The translations under genes were made by a program, and so were the position numbers. Source: Microbacterium enclense (GTDB lineage Bacteria; Actinomycetota; Actinomycetes; Actinomycetales; Microbacteriaceae). From it: a stretch of 64,000 bases of DNA. Numbering within the stretch: position 1 is the first letter of the stretch; each line of letters begins with the position of its first letter. This document shows, piece by piece, positions 16,965 to 24,757 of the stretch. The DNA is taken from NCBI GenBank assembly GCA_038182865.1, contig CP116226.1:3410001-3474000 (forward strand), read 5' to 3'. Under the pieces are notes generated by a model. The model did not search any database. It saw only the letters and a list, made by a program, of their open reading frames with translations, and had not been told where the DNA came from.

Positions 16965-18173
16965 ATGACCACAGCCATCGCCGGCTACGACACCATCGCG
17001 GTGTTCGTCGGGCTGGACGTCGGCAAGAGCGAGCACCATGCCGTCGCCCTCGACCGCGCTGGGAAACACCTGCTGGATCGGGCGCTGCCGCAGGACGAGA
17101 CCCGGCTGCGGCAGATCATCGCTGACCTCGCGGAGCACGGACCTGTGTTGCTGGTCGTCGACCAGCCAGCCACCGTCGGCGCCCTGCCTGTCGCAGTCGC
17201 CCAAGCCGCGGGCGCGACCGTCGGCTACCTGCCGGGGCTGGCGATGCGGCGCATCGCCGACCTGCACCCTGGAGAGGCGAAGACCGACGCGAGGGACGCG
17301 GCCATTATCGCCGAGACCGCCCGCACCATGCCCCACACGCTCCGCTCCATCGCCATCGCGGACGAGCAGGTAGCGGAACTGACGATGCTCTGCGGCTTCG
17401 ACGACGACCTCGCCGGGCAAATCACCCAGGTCAGCAACCGCATCCGCGGGCTGCTCACCCAGATCCATCCCACCCTCGAACGCGTCATCGGGCCACGCCT
17501 GGATCACCCCGCGATGCTCGCCCTCCTACGCAAGCACCCCTCTCCAGACGCCCTGCGCACCGCTGGCGTGAAGCGCCTCGGGAACCTGCTCCTGAAGCAC
17601 GCACCCCGCAAAGGACGGGTTTGGGCGGAGGAGATCGCCGCCGCACTCGCACAGCAGACAGTGACCGTCACCGGCACGAACGCCGCAGCTCTCGTCCTGC
17701 CGCGACTGGCAGAGCAACTCCAGACGCTTCGCACCCAGCGCGACCAGATCGCCGCCGAGGTCGAACGCCTGGTCGAGGCGCACCCTCTTCACCCCGTCCT
17801 GACGAGCATGCCGGGAGTCGGCGTCAGGACGGCAGCCAGACTCCTCACCGAAGTCGCAGGGAAGACCTTCCCCACCGCCGGGCACCTCGCCGCCTACGCC
17901 GGCCTCGCACCCGTCACACGACGATCCGGCACCTCCATCCGCGGCGAACACCCCTCCAGGCGCGGCAACAAAATCCTCAAACGCGCCCTGTTCCTCTCCG
18001 CCTTCGCGGCGCTCCGCGACCCCGACTCTCGCGCCTACTACGACCGCAAAATCGCCCAAGGCAAACGACACAACCAAGCCCTCATAGCCCTCGCCCGACG
18101 ACGCTCCGACGTCCTCTACGCCATGCTCCGCGACGGCACCCTCTACCAACCCCGACTACCCCTCGCAGCTTGA
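16965..18173 (+). CDS. IS110-family transposase (serine/DEDD recombinase), copy 2
   Basis: 402-residue recombinase identical to copy 1, with the same DEDD motifs, C-terminal serine region and ACGGAGGA ribosome site. No frameshift or stop separates it from an active product. Its stop codon again overlaps a TTGACA hexamer (18170-18175) pointing out of the element toward the SdpI-family gene. The downstream sequence at -10 distance is a C run, so an outward hybrid promoter is unlikely. Confidence 0.95.
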   Translation: MTTAIAGYDTIAVFVGLDVGKSEHHAVALDRAGKHLLDRALPQDETRLRQIIADLAEHGPVLLVVDQPATVGALPVAVAQAAGATVGYLPGLAMRRIADLHPGEAKTDARDAAIIAETARTMPHTLRSIAIADEQVAELTMLCGFDDDLAGQITQVSNRIRGLLTQIHPTLERVIGPRLDHPAMLALLRKHPSPDALRTAGVKRLGNLLLKHAPRKGRVWAEEIAAALAQQTVTVTGTNAAALVLPRLAEQLQTLRTQRDQIAAEVERLVEAHPLHPVLTSMPGVGVRTAARLLTEVAGKTFPTAGHLAAYAGLAPVTRRSGTSIRGEHPSRRGNKILKRALFLSAFAALRDPDSRAYYDRKIAQGKRHNQALIALARRRSDVLYAMLRDGTLYQPRLPLAA

Positions 18174-18209
18174 CAAAGGACATAGGAGCACCCCCCCCGG
18201 AGAACCTCG

Positions 18210-18557
18210 ATGATCATCGCCATCAGTACCGCCGTTCCCCTTCTCGCCGCGGGCGTCCTCGTGCTGTGGACGGCCTACCGCGCGCACAGACAACTCCTCC
18301 CGATGAACTTCTGGATCGGCATCCGCACGACGGCGACCCTGCGCTCGACAGAAGCGTGGCGTCTCGGGCATGCCGCAGCGGCTGTCCCTGTCGCGGTCGG
18401 CGGGCTCGGGCTCGTGGTCGCGTCCGCGGCGGCGGTCCTCGCCGGCGAAGACGGTGCCATCTACGCGGCCATGGCGGGATGCGCGTGGATCGTCGTCTGG
18501 CTCGTCGTCGGATCTGCCGCAGCGGACAAAGCCGCGCGCCGGGCCGCTCAGGAATGA
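18210..18557 (+). CDS. SdpI-family small membrane protein
   Basis: 115-residue protein with three predicted transmembrane helices (about 3-22, 55-75 and 85-105). Between the first two, NFWIGIRTTATLRSTEAW matches the N-x-x-x-G-x-R-T/S...W signature of the SdpI/YhfL family; Bacillus SdpI confers immunity to the SdpC toxin. Here the role is unknown. GGAG (18199-18202) is a good ribosome site 7 nt before ATG 18210. The IS110 element ends only 15 bp upstream, so the gene has probably been separated from its original promoter. The next gene overlaps by 4 bp. Confidence 0.8.
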   Translation: MIIAISTAVPLLAAGVLVLWTAYRAHRQLLPMNFWIGIRTTATLRSTEAWRLGHAAAAVPVAVGGLGLVVASAAAVLAGEDGAIYAAMAGCAWIVVWLVVGSAAADKAARRAAQE

Positions 18558-18985
18558 ACGAGGAGCCGGATCCCCGCTCGCGTCAGACCGTGACGGCGTC
18601 CACCCGCCACCGACGTGTCGGAGTTCGTCTCGCGCTGCCCGCGCTGGTCGTGGCAGCTCTCGCGTACGGCCTCTTCGTCGGCTACCTGTTCGTGATGGCG
18701 GAGGAGGGCGACCACCCATCGGCATCCCGAGTGTCGTTGCCGGCGGGGGCACGCGTCCTCTCCGAGGACGTGTCGTGTGGCAGTGGCGGCTGTGCCACGC
18801 AGCTCATCGTTCTCCCGCCCGCGGGGATGACCCCCGAAGAACTCGCGAACGCCATGGGCGCAACGCCTCAGCTGCGGGTCCCCGGGTCATTCTTCGACCC
18901 GCGCACCGTGAACGTGATGGCGTGGCCGAAGCAGGGCACGCTCGGACTCACTCTGGACTACTTCTCCCAGGAGTACGTGCCCTAG
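18554..18985 (+). CDS. Hypothetical membrane-anchored protein
   Basis: 143-residue protein with a basic cytoplasmic N-terminus (about 1-22), one transmembrane helix (about 23-45) and an extracellular C-terminal domain. That domain has a Cys pair in VSCGSGGCATQL, likely a disulphide, and the region PAGMTPEELANAMG. I do not recognise the family. Its ATG overlaps the SdpI-like gene's stop (ATGA), so the two are coupled and may act together at the membrane. It converges on the large secreted protein with 12 bp between stops. Confidence 0.75.
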   Translation: MNEEPDPRSRQTVTASTRHRRVGVRLALPALVVAALAYGLFVGYLFVMAEEGDHPSASRVSLPAGARVLSEDVSCGSGGCATQLIVLPPAGMTPEELANAMGATPQLRVPGSFFDPRTVNVMAWPKQGTLGLTLDYFSQEYVP

Positions 18986-18997
18986 GCACCGGGCCGG

Positions 18998-21874
18998 TCA
19001 GAACAGGGAACGTGCCGTCGCCGTCGCGAGGGCGACGTCGACACGCTTGAGCTGCTGGTTGTACGCAAGAGCGATATTGGTTGCCCGGGCGTAATCGGGC
19101 TTGTCATTCCACCACTCGCTCTTGAGCGTCGCTGACGACGGGATGTACTTGACGCGATACGTGCCAGGGGGGAGTCCGGTCACGCGGTAACCGCCCTGTG
19201 CGTTCGTCGTCCTGTTCCACACGACTCCGGTCGTCACGTTGTGCACCGACACCGTCACGGTCGTGCTCTTCCAGGTCGCGGACGACGGGAGGGTCACGGT
19301 GCCGGAAATGGATGCTGCACGCGTCAGCGTCGTGTCGATACCGGCGACCTTCTGTCCGGGCGCGACGGACACGACTTTCGCGGCGGAGAACACGTAGCCC
19401 TTGTCGTACCACTTGTCGACCATTTCGCCCGCGTCCGACGAATCGAACAGCACGCGGAAATCACCCGCCGCCACGTTCTCGAACGAGAAGAAGTTGCCGT
19501 TGTAGGCGTCACGAACGCTGGTCTTCGCGACCACGCGCTGCTGCGCGTCATACAGATAGACGGTCACGGAGGTCGGGTACCCACCAGCAGGGACCGTCAC
19601 CTGGCCGGAAATCGATCCCGTGCCCACCATCGTCTGGGTCAGCTTCTGGTCTGAGCCCCCTCCTGCATAGATCGCATTGCTCAGCTGCACGTCGCGGAGG
19701 CCGGACTCCGGTCTCGCCGCATACGAGACCGAGTAGGAACCGGGAGTCAGGCCGGCCAAACGAAACGACCCATCCGCTGCGGCCGTCGTGCTGAGCTCGA
19801 CCATCTCATCGCTCGGCAACTGTCCGTATGCCGCCGTGCGAGCAGTGACTGTGACCGTCGACGCACCGCCGATCGTGCCCGCCGGGACCGTCACCACCCC
19901 GCTGATCGACGCGGTCTTCTGCGCACGGAAGACCAACCCTGTGACGTCTCGTCCGGAACTGAGATTGACGATCGACGCATTCGAGCGGACCTGCCCCGCG
20001 GAGTACCACGTGCTCGCCAGTCCCGTCGAGGCTTCCGCGTTCACTCGAAGGTGGTATCCGCGAGCCTGGAGCCCGGTGAACGCGAACTCACCCGACGGCC
20101 CGACAGGCACCGTCGTCACCGCCGGCCCCGTATTCCACCCCTCGAACACACTGACGGACACGCCCGACGACGGCAGCACCGTTCCGGACGGAGCCGCGAG
20201 CCGGCCCGAGATCGACCACCCTGAGGAAGGCGGAGGAGTGGGCGACGGCGCCGGACCCGTCGTCGACGCGAGCGCGACATCGACGCGTTTGAGTTGCTGG
20301 GTGTAGGCCAGGGCGATGTTCGTCGCACGGGCATAATCCGGCTTGTCGTTCCACCACTCGCCCTTGAGCGTCGCGGCCGAAGGCGTGTATTCGATTCGGT
20401 AGGTGCCGGGAGGTAGCCCCGTCACGCGGTAGCCGCCCGTCGAGTTGGTGCTTCTCGTCCACACGGCCCCACTGCTGACGCTGTGTACGGTCACCTTCAC
20501 CGTGGTGTCTTTCCACGACACCGTCGACGGTAAGGTGACCGTCCCGGAGATGGATGCCGCGCGCGTCAACGTCGTGTCGATGCCCGTGACCTTCTGACCT
20601 GGGGCTACGGTGACGACTTTGGCCGCCGAGAAGACATAACCCTTGTCGTACCACTTGTCGACCATCTCGCCCGTGTCCAGGGAGTCGAACAGCACTCGGA
20701 AGTCGCCGGCCGGGACGTTGTCGAACCGGTAGTAGTTCGCCCCGTAGTCGTCGATGATGCCCGCCCTGGCAACCACCTTCTGGTGGGCGTCGTAGAGATA
20801 GACGGTGACGGAAGGGAGGGAGTCGTTCTGCGGAACCGTCACACGACCCGTGATCGACCCGCTACCCTTCATGGTCGTGGTGAGCTTGCTTTCCGTTCCC
20901 GGCCCCAGCCACACATAGCGAGTGCGGTCCACGATGTCGATCAGACCGGACTCGGGGCGCGCGGTGTAGGCCACGTAGTAGTTGCCGGGGACGAGGTTCG
21001 TGACTCTGAACGACCCATCCGCGGCGGGGGTCACCGACACATCGACGGGCTGATCGTTGGGGCCGGGTTCAGAGGAGGTCCGAACGGTCACGGTCACCGT
21101 CGAGACCCCGCCGATCGTGCCCACGGGGACGGTCACCACACCGGCGATCGATGCGGTCTTCCTCATCTGGAACACCAGTCCCGAGGCGTCATTTCCCGAA
21201 GACAGATTGACGAGCTTCGCCTGTGATCGGAGCTGTGCCGCGGGGTACCACGCGCCGGCGAATCCCGACGACGCATCGACGTCCATACGGACGTGATACC
21301 CACGGGCCTGAAGCCCGGTGAAGGTGAACGCGCCCGACGAGTCGACAGCGACCGTCTTCACAGCTGCGTTCGTGTTCCACCCCTCGAACACGCTCACCGA
21401 TACACCTGAGCTCGGCCATGTCGTGCCGGAGGGCGCGACGACCCGCCCCGAGATGGACAACCCCGTCGAGGCCGACGGCGTAGCCGACGGAGGCGGCGAC
21501 GCAACGCTCGGCGTCGGTGCCGGCGTCGGTGCCGGTGTCGAGACGGCCTTGGGTGCGGGCGGGGCCGATGTCGTCGGCGAGATCGCCGGGGACGGGGTGA
21601 CGACCGGCGCTGAGGACACGCCGGGAGACGGCGTGGTCGTCGAGGTGGGAGTCGCCACCGACGGCGCAGGAGCGGGCGTGCTCGGCGCGGGAGCGGGCGT
21701 GCTCGGCGCGGGAGCGGGCGTGCTCGGCGCGGGCGACGGCGTCGTCGGCGCGCTCGCAAGCGATTCGGTCGCGGCCATGGCTGCACCGGGCGCGCCAGTG
21801 AAGAGCGTCGCGACGACCACGGTCGTCAACGCAACGGACAGAAGAGTGCGCACGCGCGCACGGACGGTTGTCAC
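18998..21874 (-). CDS. Large secreted protein with duplicated carboxypeptidase-regulatory-like (CNA-B/SdrD-type) modules
   Basis: 958-residue exported protein. A signal peptide (about 1-35, ending AAMA) precedes a low-complexity Pro/Ala/Ser/Thr stalk (about 40-140, units APAPSTP). Two homologous halves of about 400 residues follow (about 145-545 and 558-955). Each starts with SISGR and ends with DKPDYARATNIALAY, and each contains four or five beta-sandwich modules marked by SISG or SIAG. They probably form a stiff cell-surface or extracellular rod. There is no LPxTG, transmembrane anchor or enzymatic motif. GTG start at 21874. The half-duplication suggests unequal crossing-over. The binding partner is unknown. 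Confidence 0.82.
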   Translation of the reverse strand: MTTVRARVRTLLSVALTTVVVATLFTGAPGAAMAATESLASAPTTPSPAPSTPAPAPSTPAPAPSTPAPAPSVATPTSTTTPSPGVSSAPVVTPSPAISPTTSAPPAPKAVSTPAPTPAPTPSVASPPPSATPSASTGLSISGRVVAPSGTTWPSSGVSVSVFEGWNTNAAVKTVAVDSSGAFTFTGLQARGYHVRMDVDASSGFAGAWYPAAQLRSQAKLVNLSSGNDASGLVFQMRKTASIAGVVTVPVGTIGGVSTVTVTVRTSSEPGPNDQPVDVSVTPAADGSFRVTNLVPGNYYVAYTARPESGLIDIVDRTRYVWLGPGTESKLTTTMKGSGSITGRVTVPQNDSLPSVTVYLYDAHQKVVARAGIIDDYGANYYRFDNVPAGDFRVLFDSLDTGEMVDKWYDKGYVFSAAKVVTVAPGQKVTGIDTTLTRAASISGTVTLPSTVSWKDTTVKVTVHSVSSGAVWTRSTNSTGGYRVTGLPPGTYRIEYTPSAATLKGEWWNDKPDYARATNIALAYTQQLKRVDVALASTTGPAPSPTPPPSSGWSISGRLAAPSGTVLPSSGVSVSVFEGWNTGPAVTTVPVGPSGEFAFTGLQARGYHLRVNAEASTGLASTWYSAGQVRSNASIVNLSSGRDVTGLVFRAQKTASISGVVTVPAGTIGGASTVTVTARTAAYGQLPSDEMVELSTTAAADGSFRLAGLTPGSYSVSYAARPESGLRDVQLSNAIYAGGGSDQKLTQTMVGTGSISGQVTVPAGGYPTSVTVYLYDAQQRVVAKTSVRDAYNGNFFSFENVAAGDFRVLFDSSDAGEMVDKWYDKGYVFSAAKVVSVAPGQKVAGIDTTLTRAASISGTVTLPSSATWKSTTVTVSVHNVTTGVVWNRTTNAQGGYRVTGLPPGTYRVKYIPSSATLKSEWWNDKPDYARATNIALAYNQQLKRVDVALATATARSLF

Positions 21875-21966
21875 CGCAGGCCCCCCTGGGATCGCACGCA
21901 GCCACCTCGTCGAGGCACCCGGTGGCCATGCGAACCTCGACTTACTTGTACCACGCGGGCCCCGCG

Positions 21967-22056
21967 GCGTCCACGCGTCGGAAAGCGTCCACGCGTCGGA
22001 AAGCGTCCACGCGTCGGAAAGCGTCCACGCGTCGGAAAGCGTCCACGCGTCGGAAA
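21967..22056. repeat. 18-bp minisatellite, five perfect tandem copies
   Basis: GCGTCCACGCGTCGGAAA is repeated five times without change and a sixth copy begins (GCG) before diverging. Each unit contains the palindrome ACGCGT. It sits between the start of the large secreted protein (21874, minus) and tRNA-Gly (minus), hence in the upstream region of the secreted protein. There are no spacers, so it is not a CRISPR array. Copy number is expected to vary by slippage; a regulatory effect is possible but unproven. Confidence 0.92.
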
Positions 22057-22089
22057 GCGATGGGGGAGATCACGCTCGGGAGGAAGAAG

Positions 22090-22163
22090 TGGAGGGGATG
22101 ACGGGAATCGAACCCGCACCATCAGTTTGGAAGACTGAGGCTCTACCATTGAGCTACATCCCC
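22090..22163 (-). tRNA. tRNA-Gly (anticodon TCC)
   Basis: Full cloverleaf on the minus strand. The acceptor stem pairs GGGGATG with CATCCCC, the D stem GCTC with GAGC. The anticodon loop CTTCCAA reads TCC, and the T arm is GCGGG-TTCGATT-CCCGT. The discriminator is T and CCA is encoded. It reads GGA and other GGN codons. Confidence 0.96.
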
Positions 22164-22353
22164 GCGGCGGCGAACCGCAGCGTCGACAACTCTACTTCAC
22201 CACGAGGGATGCCACGAACACGATGCCGTTTCGGCCGGTTCGCGCCCCGCACCCCGGCGTGCCGAGCGATCAATCCCTGTCGCACCGGCCCCCGCGGCGC
22301 GATCGACTAGACTCTCAGGGGTCGTTTCGTCGAACGCGCACCGCGCGTCGCCC

Positions 22354-22427
22354 CGGGGCGTAGCTCAGCTTGGTAGAGCGCCCGCTTTGGGAGCGGGAGG
22401 CCGCAGGTTCAAATCCTGTCGCCCCGA
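22354..22427 (+). tRNA. tRNA-Pro (anticodon TGG)
   Basis: Cloverleaf: acceptor CGGGGCG with CGCCCCG, D stem GCTC with GAGC, anticodon stem CCCGC with GCGGG around the loop TTTGGGA (anticodon TGG), T arm GCAGG-TTCAAAT-CCTGT, discriminator A. CCA is not encoded. A TAGACT hexamer at 22308-22313 is a plausible -10 box. Confidence 0.96.
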
Positions 22428-22499
22428 CGTGACGGCCCCCAGACCACAGGCCTAGCCGGCCCCCGCGTGCGCGCGGGCCACACAAGGAGAACACACCGC

Positions 22500-24020
22500 A
22501 TGGTCAACAGCACCGTCGAGAAGCTCAGCCCGACCCGGGTCAAGCTCCACATCACGGTCTCGCCCGACGAGCTCAAGCCGAGCATCGCGCACGCCTACGA
22601 GCACATCGCCCGCGACGTGCAGATCCCGGGCTTCCGCAAGGGCAAGGTCCCCGCTCCCATCATCGATCAGCGCATGGGTCGCGGTGCGGTCATCGAGCAC
22701 GCCGTCAACGAGGGTCTCGACGGGTTCTACCGCGAGGCCGTCGAGGCACAGGAGCTTCGCGTGATCGGGCGCCCCAACGCCGAGATCGTCGAGCTGCCCG
22801 ACCTCAAGGACTTCTCGGGCGACCTGATCGTCGACGTCGAGGTCGACGTGCGTCCGGAGTTCGACCTGCCGTCGTACGACTCGATCACGGTGACGGTCGA
22901 CGCGGTCGAGGCCGACGAGGCCGGCATCGACGCCGAACTCGACCGCCTGCGCGCGCGCTTCGGCACGCTCGTCACGGTCGACCGTCCCGCTTCGACGGGC
23001 GACTTCGTCGAGCTCGACCTGGTCGCCACCATCGACGGCGCCGAGATCGACCGCGCCGAGGGCGTCTCGTACGAGGTCGGCTCGGGCGAGCTGCTCGAGG
23101 GCATCGATGAGGCCATCGAGTCCCTCACCGCTGATGAGCAGACCACCTTCCGGTCCACGCTCGTCGGTGGCGACCACGCCGGTGAAGAGGCCGAGGTCTC
23201 CGTCACCATCACCGCGGTCAAGGAGCGCGAGCTTCCCGAAGCCGACGACGATTTCGCCCAGATGGCATCCGAGTTCGACACCATCGGCGAGCTCCGCGAG
23301 TCGCTCAGCGAGCGCGTTTCGCAGCAGGCCGTCTTCACGCAGGGCTCGGCCGCGCGTGACAAGTTCATCGACGCCCTCCTCGAGGCCGTCGAGATCCCCG
23401 TGCCGCCGCAGCTCATCGAAGACGAGGTGCACAACCACCTCGAAGGTGAGAACCGTCTCGAGGACGACGTGCACCGCGCCGAGGTCACCGAGGCGAGCGA
23501 GAAGCAGTTCCGCACGCAGATGGTGCTCGACAAGATCGCCGAGGACGCTGACGTGCAGGTCTCGCAGGACGAGCTCACGCAGTACCTGATCCAGTCCGCC
23601 GCGCAGTACAACATGGCGCCGCAGGACTTCGTCAACGCGCTCCAGCAGGGCAACCAGCTGCCCGCGCTCGTCGGTGAGGTCGCGCGCAACAAGGCTCTCG
23701 CCATCGCGCTCGGCAAGGTCACCGTCGTCGACACCAACGGCAAGCCGGTTGATCTGACCGGTTTCGTCGCCGTCGAGGGCGAAGAAGTGTCCGCTGAGGA
23801 CGAGGTCGTCGAAGAGGCCCAGGAGCTCGCTGACGCCGCGGCCGACGCCGATGCCGTCATCGAGGCCGAAGAGGCGCCCGCCCCCAAGAAGCGTGCGCCC
23901 GCGAAGAAGAAGGCCGCGGAGGCGCCCGCCGCTGACGAGGCCCCCGCCGAGGAAGCCCCCGCGAAGGCTCCGGCCAAGAAGCGTGCCCCGGCCAAGAAGA
24001 AGGCCGCGGACAGCGAGTAA
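22500..24020 (+). CDS. tig: Trigger factor (ribosome-associated chaperone and prolyl isomerase)
   Basis: 506-residue trigger factor that binds L23 at the ribosome exit and shields nascent chains. The N-terminal ribosome-binding domain carries the signature GFRKGKVP near residue 45. The PPIase domain (about 155-240) begins at GDFVELDLVA, and the helical C-domain runs to about 430. It then has an unusual ~75-residue tail: an acidic part (EEVSAEDEVVEEAQELADAA) followed by alternating Lys/Ala/Pro blocks (PKKRAPAKKKAA twice). AAGGAG precedes ATG 22500. A strong terminator follows. It is placed just before the Clp protease genes, as in many bacteria. Confidence 0.97.
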   Translation: MVNSTVEKLSPTRVKLHITVSPDELKPSIAHAYEHIARDVQIPGFRKGKVPAPIIDQRMGRGAVIEHAVNEGLDGFYREAVEAQELRVIGRPNAEIVELPDLKDFSGDLIVDVEVDVRPEFDLPSYDSITVTVDAVEADEAGIDAELDRLRARFGTLVTVDRPASTGDFVELDLVATIDGAEIDRAEGVSYEVGSGELLEGIDEAIESLTADEQTTFRSTLVGGDHAGEEAEVSVTITAVKERELPEADDDFAQMASEFDTIGELRESLSERVSQQAVFTQGSAARDKFIDALLEAVEIPVPPQLIEDEVHNHLEGENRLEDDVHRAEVTEASEKQFRTQMVLDKIAEDADVQVSQDELTQYLIQSAAQYNMAPQDFVNALQQGNQLPALVGEVARNKALAIALGKVTVVDTNGKPVDLTGFVAVEGEEVSAEDEVVEEAQELADAAADADAVIEAEEAPAPKKRAPAKKKAAEAPAADEAPAEEAPAKAPAKKRAPAKKKAADSE

Positions 24021-24030
24021 GTCGTGATGA

Positions 24031-24063
24031 GGGGGCGGATGCCGAGGCATCCGCCCCCTTTCG
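24031..24063 (+). terminator. Rho-independent terminator of tig
   Basis: GGGGGCGGATGCC (24031-24043) pairs perfectly with GGCATCCGCCCCC (24046-24058) and is followed by TTTC. It starts 10 bp after the tig stop codon. Confidence 0.85.
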
Positions 24064-24090
24064 CGTTCGCGAGCGCCGCTCTGACGATTG

Positions 24091-24143
24091 AGTGTCCAAA
24101 ACACCCGGAGAGTTTTTCGAGTCGCCCGGGTGTTTTGGACACT
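24091..24143. repeat. 18-bp perfect inverted repeat, intergenic
   Basis: AGTGTCCAAAACACCCGG (24091-24108) and its exact reverse complement (24126-24143) are separated by 17 nt. Each arm holds GTGTCCAAAACAC, whose outer four bases are themselves inverted. The AT-rich core stands out from the surrounding GC-rich DNA. It lies after the tig terminator and 48 bp before a TPR gene, so it is not needed as a second terminator. It may be a dispersed palindromic repeat or a protein-binding site. Confidence 0.85.
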
Positions 24144-24190
24144 GAGCGGCGCGTGCGGGGCGCACTGAGAATGGAGAGAGGCAGGAACAC

Positions 24191-24679
24191 ATGGACGACT
24201 GGCAGAACAGAGTGGATGCCGTGTGGGCCGACGACGCGCTGACGCCCGACGAAGTGATCGCCCGCATTGACGCGCTGGCGGGGGAGCGGCACGCGGACGA
24301 CGCGCTCGCGCTGTTCGAGCGCGCCGGGGCGCGCGACTCGGCCGGGATCGAGGACGAGGCCGAGGAGCTGTACCGCCGCGCTCTCGAGATCGGCCTGGAC
24401 GATGAGCAGCGCACGCGCGCGACGATCCAGCTCGCCAGCACCATCCGCAACCTCGGCAAGACCGAGGAGGCGCTCGCGCTGCTGCGAGCGGAGTACGACC
24501 GCGAACCACGCGGACCGCTGCACGACGCGGCGGCCGCGTTCTATGCTCTCGCACTCGTGTCGAACGGGGAGCCCGAGCGTGCGGCGTCCGTCGCCCTCGA
24601 AGCCCTCGCACCGCACCTGCCGCGCTATACCCGGTCGGTGACCGGATACGCGCGAGAAATCGCCGACGAGTCGCCCTGA
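24191..24679 (+). CDS. Small tetratricopeptide-repeat protein
   Basis: 162-residue helical cytoplasmic protein with two to three TPR-like helix pairs: AEELYRRALEIGLDDEQRTR, ATIQLASTIRNLGKTEEALA and a third around AAAFYALALVSNGEPERAAS. TPRs mediate protein-protein contacts; the partner is unknown. Relatives are common in Actinobacteria as single-gene hypothetical proteins. AGAGAGGCAG precedes ATG 24191. It sits alone between tig and clpP1. Confidence 0.8.
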   Translation: MDDWQNRVDAVWADDALTPDEVIARIDALAGERHADDALALFERAGARDSAGIEDEAEELYRRALEIGLDDEQRTRATIQLASTIRNLGKTEEALALLRAEYDREPRGPLHDAAAAFYALALVSNGEPERAASVALEALAPHLPRYTRSVTGYAREIADESP

Positions 24680-24757
24680 TCCGCCCGCGGCGAACACGGC
24701 ATCCCGCCCCGGAACGCGCCGGTAGATTCGTTGCAGATCACCGGAAGAGGAGCACTA

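Larger units (their letters stand above)
16728..18194 (+). mobile_element. IS110-family insertion sequence, copy 2 (direct tandem repeat)
   Basis: Appears identical to copy 1 (same 1467-bp period; transposase and left-end sequence agree throughout), abutting it head to tail with no extra base. Its right end runs into C8-GGAGAACC, the right flank of the original site. Two perfect copies in tandem are best explained by insertion of a dimer, or by insertion of a circle next to an existing copy. Its right end is 15 bp from the start of the SdpI-family gene. Confidence 0.92.

Noticed and set aside
15261..18194. Composite transposon made of two IS copies
   Set aside because: The copies abut with no cargo between them; a tandem dimer is the simpler reading.
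21967..22056. Possible CRISPR array
   Set aside because: Repeats are directly contiguous with no spacers and no cas genes are near.
21318..22310. Plus-strand frame containing five VHASES repeats
   Set aside because: It is antisense to the secreted protein and crosses the tRNA-Gly gene; the peptide repeat simply reflects the 18-bp minisatellite.
22452..24611. Long minus-strand frames opposite trigger factor and the TPR gene
   Set aside because: Antisense shadows; low-complexity, and they cross the tig terminator and the inverted repeat.
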